From positions 248,001 through 312,000 of the forward strand of contig VTFK01000056.1 of assembly GCA_009617715.1 (NCBI GenBank): 64,000 bases of DNA. The letters are read 5' to 3'. This DNA is from Plectrocnemia conspersa (Eukaryota > Arthropoda > Insecta > Trichoptera > Polycentropodidae). Below, piece after piece: positions 25,451 to 38,859 of this stretch. A program made the translations under genes and the position numbers. The first letter of the stretch is position 1; each line of letters begins with the position of its first letter. The notes below the pieces were generated by a model. That model did no database searches, had not been told where the DNA came from, and saw only the letters and a list, made by a program, of their open reading frames with translations.

Positions 25451-26773
25451 GATGACACAAGAGGTGCAGCACAATCGTAAATTCATACAAATACATGAAT
25501 TTATAGCTGAAAATTGCTTGCGAAATATTTTTTAAGAATGTATTGTAATAATAAACTTCTTATATATATTTAAGAAGCGATCCGATTGAACGTTTGCCAT
25601 TTTTATGGTCGTATCGATAGTTTCTGTAACTCGACATTTGAAAATTCAGTTATATTCCAAATATTAAATAATATCTTAAATTTAAAACCTTTCTTTCGCA
25701 GTGAATTAACATTTAATTTAAAAGTTTAATGAAACTAAGTAAATTGAATCATTCGTATAAATTGCGTTTGAACTTTTACTTACGTGTTAGTGAATTATTT
25801 GAAGAATCAATTTATACAGAAAGACCTTTCTTTCTTGCACGATTCACCGTATTTAACTTAATTAAATAATTTAACTGAGTAACTTACATTTTGTAAAATG
25901 GAATAAAATTAATAAAATTGTCATTAATTTATTGAATCATAAAAGTTAAGGTGTTATTTAATTTGACATAATTAAATAACACCTGAACATTTTCATTAAA
26001 AAGTTTAACTACCTTGTACTTTTATATTTTCGGCCGAAATGAGTTACTACCATTATTAGATTCGTGGATTACGCGAATACATTCTCAAAAACGTCCTGAA
26101 AAAAATATTGCAATTCTATTCCCATTTTTTCAAGTGAACGTGAACGCGGGTTTTCGCAAATGATGCTAATTATTACCCCAATACAGTTTCGGCACTTTTG
26201 TCCATCAAACTCGTCGGATCACATTTTCGATCATTGAAAATTTGCTGATCTGTGGTTTCGCAAATTTGATTCAAGAATAGACACTAACATTAAAAAAAGA
26301 AATCTAGAAGATTTATCAGAATTAGACTAATTTTTTTTTTAATATATAATGTTTTACAATTTTATTTTTAGTCTTCGCTTGTATATTTGTATTTGTTCAT
26401 TTAACTTTAGATTTGACATGTCTTAGGTAAAGAAAAAAATTCGTGGTTTTTCTGTAGTTAATTTTCTTTAGTTAAAAGCTTGACAAGAAATGAGCTCTGG
26501 CACCTTTTTTATTTAAAATAGAAGCTCTGGGTAAAGCCAATTAAAACGGTAGAAACTGTTTTTAATCTAAGATAGAATACGTATATTTTTAATTGTTGTG
26601 AAATTTAATTACATCAGTAAATAAAAATATATATATAAAACTAGATAAAGTGAATACGCGTATTTGCCTTGTACATTTACTACCAACCGTAAAGAAACTA
26701 GTTTTCCATGGCCATAGTTTAGCAAAGAAAAATATATATTTATATTTATTATCGAATTATATGCTTTTGTAGG

Positions 26774-27028
26774 TCGCCAGGAAATACTAAATCGGTACTC
26801 GGCGTATACACATCGGAAAACGTCAATATATCGTTCTTTATTATCAATATGCCAACCGACAGCTCAGGAATAGGCATTAGACTTAAAATTACGACCCATT
26901 TGCGGCTACATAACCATACCGCACCATATTTAATCCCTTTCGATAGACATCAAACGCCATACTTAATCGGCGTGTTAATTTTGTATCAGGGGAAAATACG
27001 CAACGTGATGCGTCTATTTCAAAATTAA
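26774..27028 (+). other. 85-codon open stretch after a possible acceptor, status unclear
   Basis: After GCTTTTGTAG|G the frame stays open for 84 codons and ends at TAA (27026-27028), in DNA distinctly richer in G+C than its flanks. It includes MPTDSSGIGIRLK and LIGVLILYQGK. I recognise no family. It could be a terminal exon, a decayed exon or conserved non-coding DNA open by chance. Confidence 0.2.
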
Positions 27029-27830
27029 TGTACGTGCGTTAAAATACTGTAAAATTATAATTATTAATTTCCTGATGATTTAAGACAGTAAACAAAAATA
27101 ATATATGTAAGTAAACATACTTTTTCTTGTACCAATCAATTTATCTTAATAGTTTAAAGACTAATTAATTATCGGTATTGCTTAAATTTTCGGCAGAAAC
27201 GAGTTACTAGTACAGTTTCATACAGAAGACAATTGTCATATTTTACTATTGAATTAGAGATTGAGTAATATGTCAAAATTAGAATTAAATAATCTTAGTG
27301 AGCCAAAAATAGTTTTATGAAACATATACCAAAAATATCTAAAAATTGTTCCATAGTTTCATCAAATGCATTAAAAAAAATATTAAATGTATTATCAGAC
27401 AATATACACTTAACTAATATTCCAAATATTATCGTTTTAAAATTCCAGCGAATCAGATAACAAGTAAAAATATTTTATAAAAATAACGTATGCGTATATA
27501 AATTCCTATAATTTTTCTCGTGCATTTTATTTAAACTTTTACAGTTTTTCTGTTAAAGCTGCATAATTCACTCCTTAATGGTCGAATATTTCTTGTTATA
27601 TCAGAGCAAAAAAATGAACATTCATCAAAACTTTGCATGTAAATTTTCTAGTTACATTCGCGAACCACGCTCATAATAGCAAAGTTCAACTGTAATTAAA
27701 AAGCTGACTTGAGAATCCGCTACTGCCATTATTCTATTCCTGTGTACTTTTTTTCAACAAACTTTTTCCATCTATAGAAACGTACGCTTATTCAGCACTG
27801 TTTAAAAGGGTGGTTTTCAACCGAACTACC
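27029..27830. other. AT-rich sequence, nothing recognised
   Basis: No exon-like sequence, RNA gene or repeat with a partner in the window was seen. Confidence 0.35.
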
Positions 27831-27839
27831 ACGACAATC

Positions 27840-27888
27840 TTGATTTTTAACCAAGCTCGAATTAAAGTCGAGCTTAGTTAAAAATCAA
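27840..27888. repeat. 21 bp perfect-but-one hairpin with 7-base loop
   Basis: Arms 27840-27860 (TTGATTTTTAACCAAGCTCGA, one base over 20 so read as TTGATTTTTAACCAAGCTCG then A) and 27868-27888 pair at 20 of 21 positions around the loop ATTAAAG. It is too short for a normal microRNA precursor unless the flanks also pair, which they do only weakly. Confidence 0.7.
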
Positions 27889-28859
27889 TAACTTAAAATA
27901 CAAGGAAATGTAATATTGAATACAATAAAGGTAAAGTTAAAAAATGCATCAGTATAATTTTATGGCAATACAACACATAGAATAATAAATAATAATTTAC
28001 TCCTAATTTCTATTTGGTTACAGAAATTATTACTAATATATATATATACAAATAAATTATTTAGATTGCAGTGTCTTGCAGTTTTTTGGTAAGAAATGCT
28101 AAATTGTAAACATCTAATAAAGTAAAACATTTATTTTCAACATAAAAAACAGCACTTCTTAGCTTATATATATTTAGTACATGTCAGCAGTTATATTGTT
28201 GAATTCTGGATTGAATTAAAACATAAATACCTGCATTAAAAATGTGTTTCAGTGTTTACCTCATAGCTATGCAAATTATGGGGGAAATGTCTTTTAAGCA
28301 TTTCAAAACTGCGAGTCATATGAAACCTAAATTTCTAATATTTTTTTATGATTTTTCTATATTGCTATTAAGATATATGTATATGATATTTTTACTAGTT
28401 TTATTGATAATATTATATATAATTTGTGTTATATAAATTTAAGTAAAAAAGAAACATTGATTTTTCTAGTGTACCACTATTAAATTAATATTGAAAACAA
28501 TGGTTAATTTAGTAAAAGCTTTATTAGGGATATTATGTATAAAAATAAATATGTATGGACAAATGTATGTATCTGGGTCGTCAATCGAATATTATGCTAA
28601 CTTTTTATTATATTACGTAACAATCAATTATTTGTAAATCTAAAAATACACATTTATGAGCAACAATTCGATTTCATAAGGTCAAAAACAATAAAACAAT
28701 TTTTATTTTTTATTTATTATTTTGAGACATCTCTTGATGTATTGATAAACTTTTATCAATTAATAGTTAGTTCTTGAACCAATAAAATTATGTGAATAAA
28801 CAATGAATTTACTATAGACATCTGTTAGTGGTTGAAAAAAGTAATATTGACATAAAAAA

Positions 28860-29068
28860 AAGCAAGAGCAGCGCCTCTATCGTCAAAACTTGAAAGCTCG
28901 AATGGCAGTTGCGCGCTGTCAAGTAGGCTTTGTTGTTAGTGGCTGTCAGTGCATCGTAGTGTGAGGTTGTGTTTTGTCTCTTTGATTCGTTTAATCAAAT
29001 ATCATTGTTATTGTTCAAATTAATACCTGTGATCATGTTATTGGACTGAAGCGGCCATAAAAATACAG
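28860..29068 (+). promoter_or_regulatory. Probable promoter and non-coding first exon
   Basis: A GC-richer patch contains GCGCCTCTATCGTCAAAAC and, further on, the initiator hexamer TCAGTG (28946-28951) in a G/T-rich leader. The leader ends CCATAAAAATACAG|GTGAGC, a consensus donor at 29069-29070. ATGs in the leader are followed by stops within a few codons, so the exon is non-coding. It is a good candidate for a first exon on the plus strand, either an alternative promoter of the gene starting at 18.3 kb or another gene continuing to the right. Confidence 0.5.
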
Positions 29069-32000
29069 GTGAGCGCAAAAACATTAATGTCAATGGATTT
29101 TTACAACCACTACCAATGCCTTGGAATGAAATACGTGTTTTAAGTGCGTGACTCTAAATACCTGTTTCTTTAGAATCATACTATCAAACGCAATGTTTTC
29201 CTTGTTTTAAAAATGATTTTTTTATACATCTACATGTTATAGAAGCATTGTACAATTTGCTACATATAAAATATAACCTAACCTCAAAAACATTATAAAT
29301 ACATTTAAATTTGAATACGTTTAAAAACTTTATAGTATAATTTATCAAAATTATATTTAAGTATATTGCTCTTTTGGAATTATTATAATTAAATTATTAC
29401 ATCAATCAAAATCAAATCTGAGAAACATTTTGCCTTTGAATTTAGCCAATTATGTTCATTAAATTCAACGATTGTTGGGTTGCAACTAAAAAAATGCTTT
29501 CACTTTTTATAAATTGTCATTTTATAAAGTGTTTTTGCTATTGTGTGAAAATTTAACAATACCGCCAAATTGTAGTTATCACTGATTTTAATAATGTAAG
29601 ATTCACACCATTATCATCCAACAATTTGTCAAATTGTGTTTCATAATAGAATCAGAAAAGTTGTTATGTCTTATGTTATCCAGTTAAAGTAAGAAGATGA
29701 TTTTGTGTAGGCGTCTTTGCCCACAGACAAACTAAACACCCACTATATATTTTCTAACCACTCGTTAAAAACTGGTTTATTTTTCTGTGCTTTTAATGCG
29801 AATATATGATTAACAATATAAATATTGCTATTATCAGATATTTGTAAAAACACAATGTGTTAATCTTATCTGAATCATATAACGTTCCTAAAAAAAAAAA
29901 CATACTACAATATATCTGATGGATATTTAGATTAAGTAATTCATATACTTGTATGCTATATGTTATACTATGTATATGTTTCCCATATAATTTTTGGTTA
30001 TTATTATATGGTACAATTAACTTTAATTTTATACTAACTCACTTGAAATTATTCATTGATTCCTTTTTGTATATATGTACTTGACTTTTTACAGCTGCTA
30101 TAATTTCACAAACAAATTATATAATGATATAAAATTTACACAAATATGTGCTTTAAGAAACTATAAAAAATTCTATGTCTTTCCATTACTCTAAACAAAA
30201 ATTCTATAAATAAATATATAATAGGAAATGCTGCATTGTTTCTTTTGATTTTTGTATAAAATATAGATTATTTTATTTTTGACCTTAAAGTATTTTTATG
30301 TCAAATACTTCTATAACGTTATCTTTAATGTCAATCTGACTTGATAATATTTTATTTAAATTATTAGCTTAAAATAAAAATTAAAAAAGCTTTAAATTAT
30401 CATAAAGAATAATTACTTTTATTTACACTTTTTGCTTCTGTAAAATAGTAGAAATGTGGCAGAAATAATAGCTCTATATCTGAGTGATGGATATTTTTCC
30501 AATGCTATCCATTAATTTGAGACAATAATTTCATTGAAGGTTTATACAGTCAATTGCCCATAAAACAACTATGGCGACGGCATTATTTTATAGCTTTTGG
30601 CGTGGATTTTTTACTTCTGAGAAGGGATAATAGTTTTTTGCGCTCTCTTATTTGGCAAAATTCGGTTTAGATGTGCTTTATTCGATTCTCAAGATAACAA
30701 ATTAGTTCGTCATTTAAGTTTTCATATTCACTATTCCTCAAGTATATCAAAACATCTTAATTTCTTTATCGTATCTTCAACTTTAGTTTAATAACTCTTC
30801 TCAGAATTGCTTAGCGTCTTTTGATGGCTCTAATATTAATCAATATTTTTATCTTAGACATTCGATAGCAACTAAATAAGACACTTGAAGCAGCGACTTG
30901 CAATTGAAAAGCATTACAATAAAGGCTTTTGTATTTTTTGCTTCTTAAAATAAATAGCCCAATACTAACACTATTAAGGCCTCTACTTGATACGTAAAAG
31001 TCCAAAATCCACTTGGGAAATCTTAACTCTGTTAGTGGATGAAAAATGCAGATGTGCACACTTAAAAATTGATACATTAGGTTGCTAGGAAAGTACTTGC
31101 GGTTTATTTCCTACAAAATCTGAAGTATTAAATAAAATTAAATTTGAGAGTTTACTCAAAATAATTATCTAATAATATACATCGAGTTTAATTGAGAGAC
31201 TAATATTCAATTTCCGTTAAGCTAACGTTAATTTCCAATTAACCATATTCCTGTCAACCTTTCTGCTGCACACGATGTACAGTATATCGAATTAAACTAT
31301 TATGTTTTCTAATTGCATCGCTGTTTCCCATTAGTCGAGCTCGTATGAATAATTAATTGTCGCGTTTCAATACCATCAACGACCGTCTGCGTCCGTGGCC
31401 TTGTTCCTATTCGAACGCATCGTATTATTTTCATCGTAATTGAATAAATATGTATTTAATACAGAATAAACGTTGGCCTTAGAGAAGGACATCCTTCCAT
31501 TGTAACCCTTTACACAAAAGCCAACTTTCCGCAAGGAAATTAATGTTTACATTATTAAACCTCAAACGTTTAACGCTAATTCCCACCCGATGGCTATTTT
31601 AATATAAACGTTTATGAATGAAGTCATGTTTTTTGGTATTAATCCCAAGAGTGCAGTTCTGTTTAAGCTCCGCAAAATTTATAAGTACTCTGTATCACTT
31701 GCGAATATAATTCGATGAATAAACAGCTTATAACTTTGATTTCAAAAATGTTTATCAAATTAGAGCGTAGATAAATTTTCTTCGGAAAACTTCGTGAAAG
31801 GATTAGCTTTTCAATGTTTCACATTATGTCTCATCCTTTTCATGTTCAAACATGAAATTAAAATTCACATATTTGTCTTTAGCCATATTCTATTATAAGT
31901 AGATTCTTACACACATGTGCCAATTTTCTATATTCTATACATAACTATAATAGACCGCAAATAAAAAAAAGTATTGCGGTCACGTCAGATGACCCTTTTG

Positions 32001-33290
32001 CGGTTCTTGATCCTGATTCGCAATTTCCCCCTCGCTGATTGTCACTATTCATACAAACATACATATATCCTTTACGTGCTTCCAGACTAATTTGGACGAT
32101 AAAGAGTCTCTCTAGCTTTGAGAGTCGCTCACAATAAATGTCTCGTAGACTGTCATAAAAACGAACGAGTTAAACGGTGCTCTACTGTACCTTACAATAT
32201 GCAGTGCGACCTGTGTTTCTTGTTTGAATTTTGCTCATCTCAGTTTCAAGAGTTTCGTTGATTAATTGTTTTGTTGAAATTTTACGTGTTGATGTCCTGA
32301 TGAGGAATATTCGAATATAAAGTACAGTAAATAATTTTGGGGCTCTATAATAAAACATGCACCCCAATGAATTTAGTGAGATTCTGAACGTACTATATAA
32401 AATGCGCTTGCTCTCTTGTCCAACACCCAACGCGCGCAATTTTTTTGCTATATTTTAGCAAACGTTTCATAATTGTATAATGTCAATCATGAAACACTAG
32501 GGAAACATGTCAAGTCATGATTGCCAGATATGTTAAATAGTTCTTGACATTGTTTATAAAATTAATAAATACTTAGTCTATCAAAACAATTTTTTTAAAT
32601 ATCTTCCTTATTCACAACTGACGGCCTTTTGCTCATTTTTTAAACGTAAATGTTAATTCTTTCTGTTTTAATTTTACAATATTTTTCCTATTCATAACAT
32701 CACTGTCATAGACAAAAATATCTATTATATTGTTTTTACTCTTTTTTTAATCTATTTTTGGATTTTAAAATAGAATGGTTGATCAAGTTGACTAACAAAG
32801 ACAGCCGAGTTATTTACAAGAATAAGTTTTATGTCAATATAATTAAAACTACGTCAGTTTTCATGTACTCAAATTTCGTTATATCCACAACAATGACAAA
32901 AAAACATTTTTTTTCTTTCTATTTATTTCTCAAAAAAAAATTTAATAGGGAACGATTTTTATATTTTGAAGAAAGTTGGTGTTTCATGCTGACTAACGAA
33001 CTTTGACCAAAATTTTCATAAGGTCTCTTTTTAGAAAAAGTTTAATGTTGATAGGAAATAATAGGATAGTCGACAATTTCGCATTCTTTTTTTTTAAATA
33101 CGTAGAAGTTTCACTATTCTTATGAAAGAAACGGAACAACCAACTTCACACTTAATAATCGGCGGGATTAATAATAAATTTATTGGAAATATGTTAAGTG
33201 CCAAATGAGACTCAAATTCAAGCCTTTAAATTTAAAAAAATAGTGAAGTGTATTTTACATTAATAAATTACAAATTTAAAAGATATTAGT
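29069..33290. other. Intron-like AT-rich stretch
   Basis: Follows the donor at 29068 and looks like intron. The parts near 31230-31480 and 31970-32180 are less AT-rich and unique in the window. No coding exon was found. Confidence 0.4.
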
Positions 33291-33296
33291 GTGGTT

Positions 33297-33400
33297 CAGC
33301 CACTAGAGGACGCAGCCCCTGAAGGGCTTAAACGTAGTGACGTAGGCCCTCTGGGGTCCTAATCTCTATGGCTTACCCCTAAAGGCTTTGAGGCAGTGCT
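33297..33400. repeat. GC-rich palindromic patch, probable repeat remnant
   Basis: A sharp-edged patch with self-complementary words, such as AGCCCCTGAAGGGCTT and GGCCCTCTGGGGTCC, in AT-rich DNA. It is probably a piece of a repeat or small transposon, but I found no second copy here. Confidence 0.35.
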
Positions 33401-34380
33401 CAATTTAACAGAAAATATATCCATTTAAATAAATTCAATTCCATAAAACGAATTGTTTGTGAATTTATGTAAAGTAAATCTTCGGATTTTTTCATTGCAA
33501 AGCTATTCGTAAGGTTTACACTTTTCTGAATAATGCTCACTCGCACCTAATCTGTCTATAAGTAATGCACAAATAATTCATTTTATGGAACAGTTATTTT
33601 ATATATTGCTCATTTAAATTGCGCCCATCAGTGACGATAATCCTGAGTCAGTCACGATAAATGACCATGGTTAGTTTTCCCGATCTGGAGCTACTGATGG
33701 TCTCACTGATGAAAATCTGATGAAGAAGAAATGGAAGGGGGTGATAAAGCCAGTGGGCTGATAGCTCTCCTTTGTCTTTGTATCTCTAATAGAGATGTGT
33801 GTGTAACTGCACGATTTCGTGCGCGTATGTCATAGACTCTGGGGCGCCGATGGGAAGCTTCTTTGTTAATTTGTGGGCTCTGTCGGTATTTTAGGGATGC
33901 CAAACAACTCTACGTGAGGCAGGCTCTAATGACTCTTGAGACTCGACTCTTATGCCCAATCCTTGAAGGCTACTTAACTGGCTTAAAAAATAAATTTCCA
34001 TTGCTTAGTCACTGTAATTTCGTCTGTGTGACACAAGTTGACCGCCAGAAAAATGCTGCATTTTTATTCACACAATGCGAGTACGGTTTAGCGGAGTATT
34101 GAATATGAATTCTGTCACGTCACTCAGATATTAAAAAATGTATATAAAGTGGAAAAGTAAATATGGAATATATATATTTATATATTAAGTATACTGAAAC
34201 CGCAAAATAAAGTTAAATTTAAGTCCCTTCTAGCTAATGCAAAAATATTATTAATACGTACATAAGTTTTTTTTATATTTTTATTTTAATTATTCATATA
34301 AATTTAATTTTTAACAAATATTTTTTTTAAGATGAGAATATTGTAAATGTTTTTACCTAACCCTAAAAACTACTTTCTTG
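33401..34380. other. Unassigned stretch between two repeat remnants
   Basis: The part at 33640-34100 is less AT-rich and carries weak open frames on both strands (33703-33903 minus, 33863-34102 plus). None has a recognisable motif or clear splice sites. It may be decayed transposon. Confidence 0.3.
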
Positions 34381-34383
34381 AAA

Positions 34384-34490
34384 TTGGAACTTCGTTATAG
34401 GAATACTGCGTTATAGGAGACTAGGCACCCATACAAAATTTGAGATTACGCTATAGGAAACTTCTTTGCTATAGGGGGGTTTACTGTATA
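34384..34490 (-). mobile_element. pogo-like terminal fragment (copy A)
   Basis: Read on the minus strand it begins TACAGTAAACCCCCCTATAG and carries several CCTATAACG/CTATAGCG repeats before TATAACGAAGTTCC. Repeated tATAACGa words after a CAGTaaa start are typical of pogo/Tigger ends in the Tc1/mariner superfamily, which duplicate TA. A second, partly deleted copy lies at 58340-58415 in the other orientation. The assignment rests on the terminus only. Confidence 0.5.
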
Positions 34491-37400
34491 TGATATTTTT
34501 TTTAAAATAATATTTATTTAGTAAGAAAACAAATGTTTTTATACTAAATAAATATTTTTTAAATATTTACTCGGTATTATTTTTAAACATTGATTAATTT
34601 TATTTTGCTACTTCATTCATTTTTGCAATATTTATGGATTTATTGTGTATATCATATTTGCCATAGTCTGCATTAAAGTATAATAAATATTGGAATTACA
34701 GAAACGACTACAATAAAATAAAATGTTGACTTAAGTACAAAAAATTGGTACTATGAAGTTAAAGAACTAAAAAAATTTACTTTAATTTTGTTTATTACTT
34801 TCCAAAACGCCTGATTTTCACGTTACAAATGTGCTACGATTTTATAAATATATTTTATAAATTTCTTTAAGTAAACGGTACATTAAATATCCGCATTTAA
34901 ATATTTATTTATTTTTATTTTTACACCTTAATATTTGAAATAAAATCAATCTAAAAATAAATTATTCAATCAAGAAAATATCCCTATCTTATCATTAATG
35001 TTTTATATCTTATAGATTTTGTGGTCAGATTTTTAATGGTAATTTTCGACAAGGAAAAAATGGGGTTTTCTCAGAAAATAGGAATTTTTGTGTGGTTATA
35101 TCATATATGGGCAAACCGATTTTCCAAATATTACTTTAAACATTTAATAAAGGAAATACCTGAAAAGGATATCGCATTATAATTTATTTTATATTCTTAA
35201 AAAAATATATTATAATATAATACAGATTATCTTGAATAATATTAATTTTTTTTATCTGCTGAATATTTTAAACATGTATTGATGGTTTACGTCTTAAAAA
35301 TAATTATTTTACATTTATCTATAATACAGTATTTTTAATTTCCTTTTTTATTGTGTATTTTTTTTCTCTTTGTAGTATTTCAAATCAAAATCATGTAATT
35401 ATCGATCGTATAAAATGTGTGTTGTTATTTATAAACACAGCACAGTTGCTTTACAGCCACATAAATATTATTTATGACGCTACATAAAATAAATAAAATT
35501 ACTATGGTTTTCGTTGAAAAAAAAACGTTAAGCATTAATTCTGCACAGGAAACCAGAATCTTCAAATTTCCTCCTTCTCTTGTGGCAGGCAGTGTTGTTG
35601 AGCTCGAACCTATTTTTTGCCCTCCAACATTACAAAGTCGAGGCAGAGGCGTTTCGCTTTATTTATTACCTCTTTTTTGTCTACTGTCAACAGAACAATT
35701 CCACTGCGTCACTGTTTTACAAAATAGTTTTTAGATTAGATTGCCCAAACCCGGCGACATGACTCAATCTTGAAGTATTTTAAACTAATTTACCCTTTCG
35801 AGGTGTATTATGAAATATCAAGTGTTGTACTTGAACCTGAACTAGTATTTTTTTTTGTATGGATCTGACATATTCTAAGCAAATAAAACAGTAGTTATTA
35901 TGTCATTGCGTAGTAAGTGAGTCATGTTCCGGTTGTATCGCATTGTTTATGGCCAAAGTGTTCTCTCGAGGAAAACTGGTACCTTTGTTTCAAAATATTG
36001 TATCGGAAAGAACTCGACAGTAATATCAAAACTTTAATTTTGTAACACCTTTAACTCCTATAGTTAAAAAACTTTATAAACAAGTGGTTTAAAAATCTAA
36101 GAGCTAGAGCCGTAAATAAATTCTAATATACCCAGTCATTATATGTTTATTTAAATGTCATCTGTAAAACGTCGATGTCTTTGTAGTATAATTTCTATAA
36201 TATCTAACTATGTCAAAATTTGTATCGAGAATTTTAATCTGTGACAGATACGCTCTATTTGTCGCAGATCGATTGGTAAACTTAGCAAAAAAACGCTGCT
36301 TCAATCAAAAATCAATCTTGATCTGTACCAATATGTATTTAAATGATATGCTTGTTAAAATCAATAGATGTATCATGGACGTCATCGGAACGGTTGTTTA
36401 CGTATGCAAAGTAATAAAAGTAACGTTCAATAACTATTTTACGAGAGTTTTTACGTTTAAGTACATCTGGTAAAAGTTTAATGTTTATAAAATGTTCTCA
36501 TGTATTATGAACGTTGATGAATTGCCACTTTACCTCTCCGAATATCGTTTAATATTCCCGACAGACGCTTTAAACAATGCCAGATACTATAGAAAGTAAA
36601 CTGTGATAACTTTTGCGAACAACCTTCAAAATCGACAAAGAGCTTTAAACGATTTTGCAACCAATTGCCAAATACGGTATCAATGGTTAAACAAATAATA
36701 ATAACTGATTAGATTAATCTTTTTTTCATGTAATCTATCCTTGCTCTTTATGGGCTTCTTATCCTCAATAGTACACTTTCTCATTCGTATGATGTTACGC
36801 TACAGTATCAATCACAACTCAAAATGCAGTTTAGAAACGCCTCCTGTTTATAATGGATTTTATATTGAACAGTTGTAACAGCTGGTGCGGCACCCGCTTT
36901 CTAAGATTTGATAGACAAACGACTTGAAAGGACTTTCGGTAAGCTTTCTATTATTGATATTATGTGTGTTACCTGTGTTACAACAGTTAAAATATGGCAA
37001 TAAATGGATAAACATAAGTCGCCTCAAAAATCAGGTTGAACTCTTTGAGATTAAAGGTGACCACATGGCTTAACCAAATTGGACAATCGAAGCGGGAACG
37101 ACTGTTTTTCTCGACTTTTAATGCTCATCTGTGTCGATTTATTATCTGAATTAGATCATTATTTAAAAAAAATTCAATACCTAATATGTATGACCTAGTT
37201 TGATTTAATTTAATCATCACGATATTCCTCCGTGAAATAAGATGATGTTCAGCTGATATCACAGAAGCAATATAAATTTAAAAGCCCTTAAGTTCCTTAT
37301 GGAATTCGAGACAATAATCAGTTTTACAACAAAAAATTCGAAAAAAAATATATACTTTATATGGCAGCTTTCTGGTTTATATACGGTCGAATAAATGAGA

Positions 37401-38330
37401 AGAGATCAACATCTTCACTCTTCCTCGGTTCCTTAATAACCAGTCTAGATCATTTTGTTTTCAGAATTTTATTTTCGTTAAATTCGTCTTTGTCTGATAC
37501 ATATTATTTGACTTTGCCGTTGGAACAAGTGCTTTATGGATTGTAAAAGTTCGGCAACCGTGCTTTTCTACCTGCTATCTCGGAGATGGTATTTTGGGAT
37601 ACGCAATAAACGATTTTTTAAAATACGATCAATCCCATTTTAGCATTAAATGCTTTTGATAATGCTGCTTTGTTTCTTTGCAAATTTAAACGACAAACAA
37701 TCATTATTTTACAAATAATTGTAACGCGACGATTATGGGTGATCGCGACGATTAAAATTAGTTACTGATTTATTTAAAAATAAAAGATAAAATACCTAAT
37801 TATTATTGGCTGACTTTAGTGTAATTTGCTTAGGCTCAATTATATACATATTTAAAATTATCAAAATCTAGTTTCGTATCGATTATTGGAAAGTAAAATA
37901 ACTTCTTTTACTGATAAATAAAGTAGTGAAATAATTTATAAAATGCTATTCAGTTATACTAAGATCTGCAAAAATACTCGTTAGTAGATTTTTGTCGAAA
38001 TTAAAATTAATTATGGAGGTTTTTCTTTCGGTTTGGCTGCCCGACTAAAAACTCGCAAATGAAACATATTTTTCTGATAATTTATAGCTTAAAAATCTTT
38101 TTAATAATATGTAGATAGTTACTTTTTAAGACACTATGTCATAAAAAGTATATCATGAAAAACCTTCATAAAGAATCGTTTACTACTTCCAATGAAATGT
38201 GGTCTTTTCAATATAACAAATTGTTCAAATGTTTTTGCCTAACATTGAACAGAAGGCATTATAGCTTTTCTTAATTTTCAAACATTTTCCTATCGATATT
38301 TTTCCAATCAAAATAATTTTAATTATAACC
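34491..38330. other. Intron-like stretch without recognised genes
   Basis: AT-rich, with moderately GC-richer parts at about 35540-35780, 35900-36480 and 36500-37140. The open frame at 36210-36473 (87 codons) has no recognisable motif and no convincing splice sites. Confidence 0.35.
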
Positions 38331-38339
38331 CCAAATGTC

Positions 38340-38853
38340 CCCAACTATCAGGTTGCTCCATAATTCTTGTGTCTATAATTCAGTAACTCATAATAAATTA
38401 TGTTCTTCCTATCCCAAAAAATGCATAGCATTATCTTATTGGTTAATGCTATGCATTTTTTAAAGTAAAGAATCCCTTTCTCATATTCAGTATTAATTCC
38501 TCTCAAAAATAAATAATTATTGGCATATTGAGATTCGTTGGGCGAGGTTTGTTTCATACGATTTATGAAATACTCATATTTTGCAAATTAACAGCTCTCT
38601 TAATTTTTTTATACGTCTGTGAACTGATATAGACGACTCGATGAACTTTTGTTCTAGCTTATGTTTTAATGTCAGCCCTAATATCCTCACTAATAACTTT
38701 TAAGAACTACCCGCCTATTATTACAAGCGTATTCAATGTCCAAATTCCCGGAACAAAATTTTTAGAACCACTTTTAAATTTAATGGCATTAACTGCTATT
38801 ATTTTTTGCTTTTTAATTGCTATTGTCGCGTTATGACCGATTTTAAACTCATG
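38340..38853 (-). pseudogene. Decayed mariner transposase
   Basis: The 5' part (minus strand from about 38853) reads EFKIGHNATIAIKK, like the start of mariner transposases, where EFKLGH-type words open the helix-turn-helix region. Further on, SSISVHRRIKKL resembles the second helix-turn-helix (STIS-HL-IGKVKKL). The segment at 38350-38440 reads IMLCIFWDRKNIIYYELL, matching the mariner block VMLCVWWDWKG-VYYELL after the first catalytic Asp. Stops and frameshifts separate the blocks, the TGDEKW block is not recognisable, and the last part of the catalytic domain is missing or unreadable. It cannot make an active enzyme. Confidence 0.75.
38416..38461. repeat. Perfect 18 bp inverted repeat inside the mariner pseudogene
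   Basis: AAAAAATGCATAGCATTA (38416-38433) and its exact complement (38444-38461) flank a 10-base loop. It lies just upstream of the IMLCIFWDRKN segment, where intact mariner has unrelated residues, so it probably arose after the element decayed. Confidence 0.8.
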
Positions 38854-38859
38854 AAGAAT

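Noticed and set aside
36210..36473. 87-codon plus-strand frame
   Set aside because: No motif, no splice sites that make sense, and no composition step at its ends.
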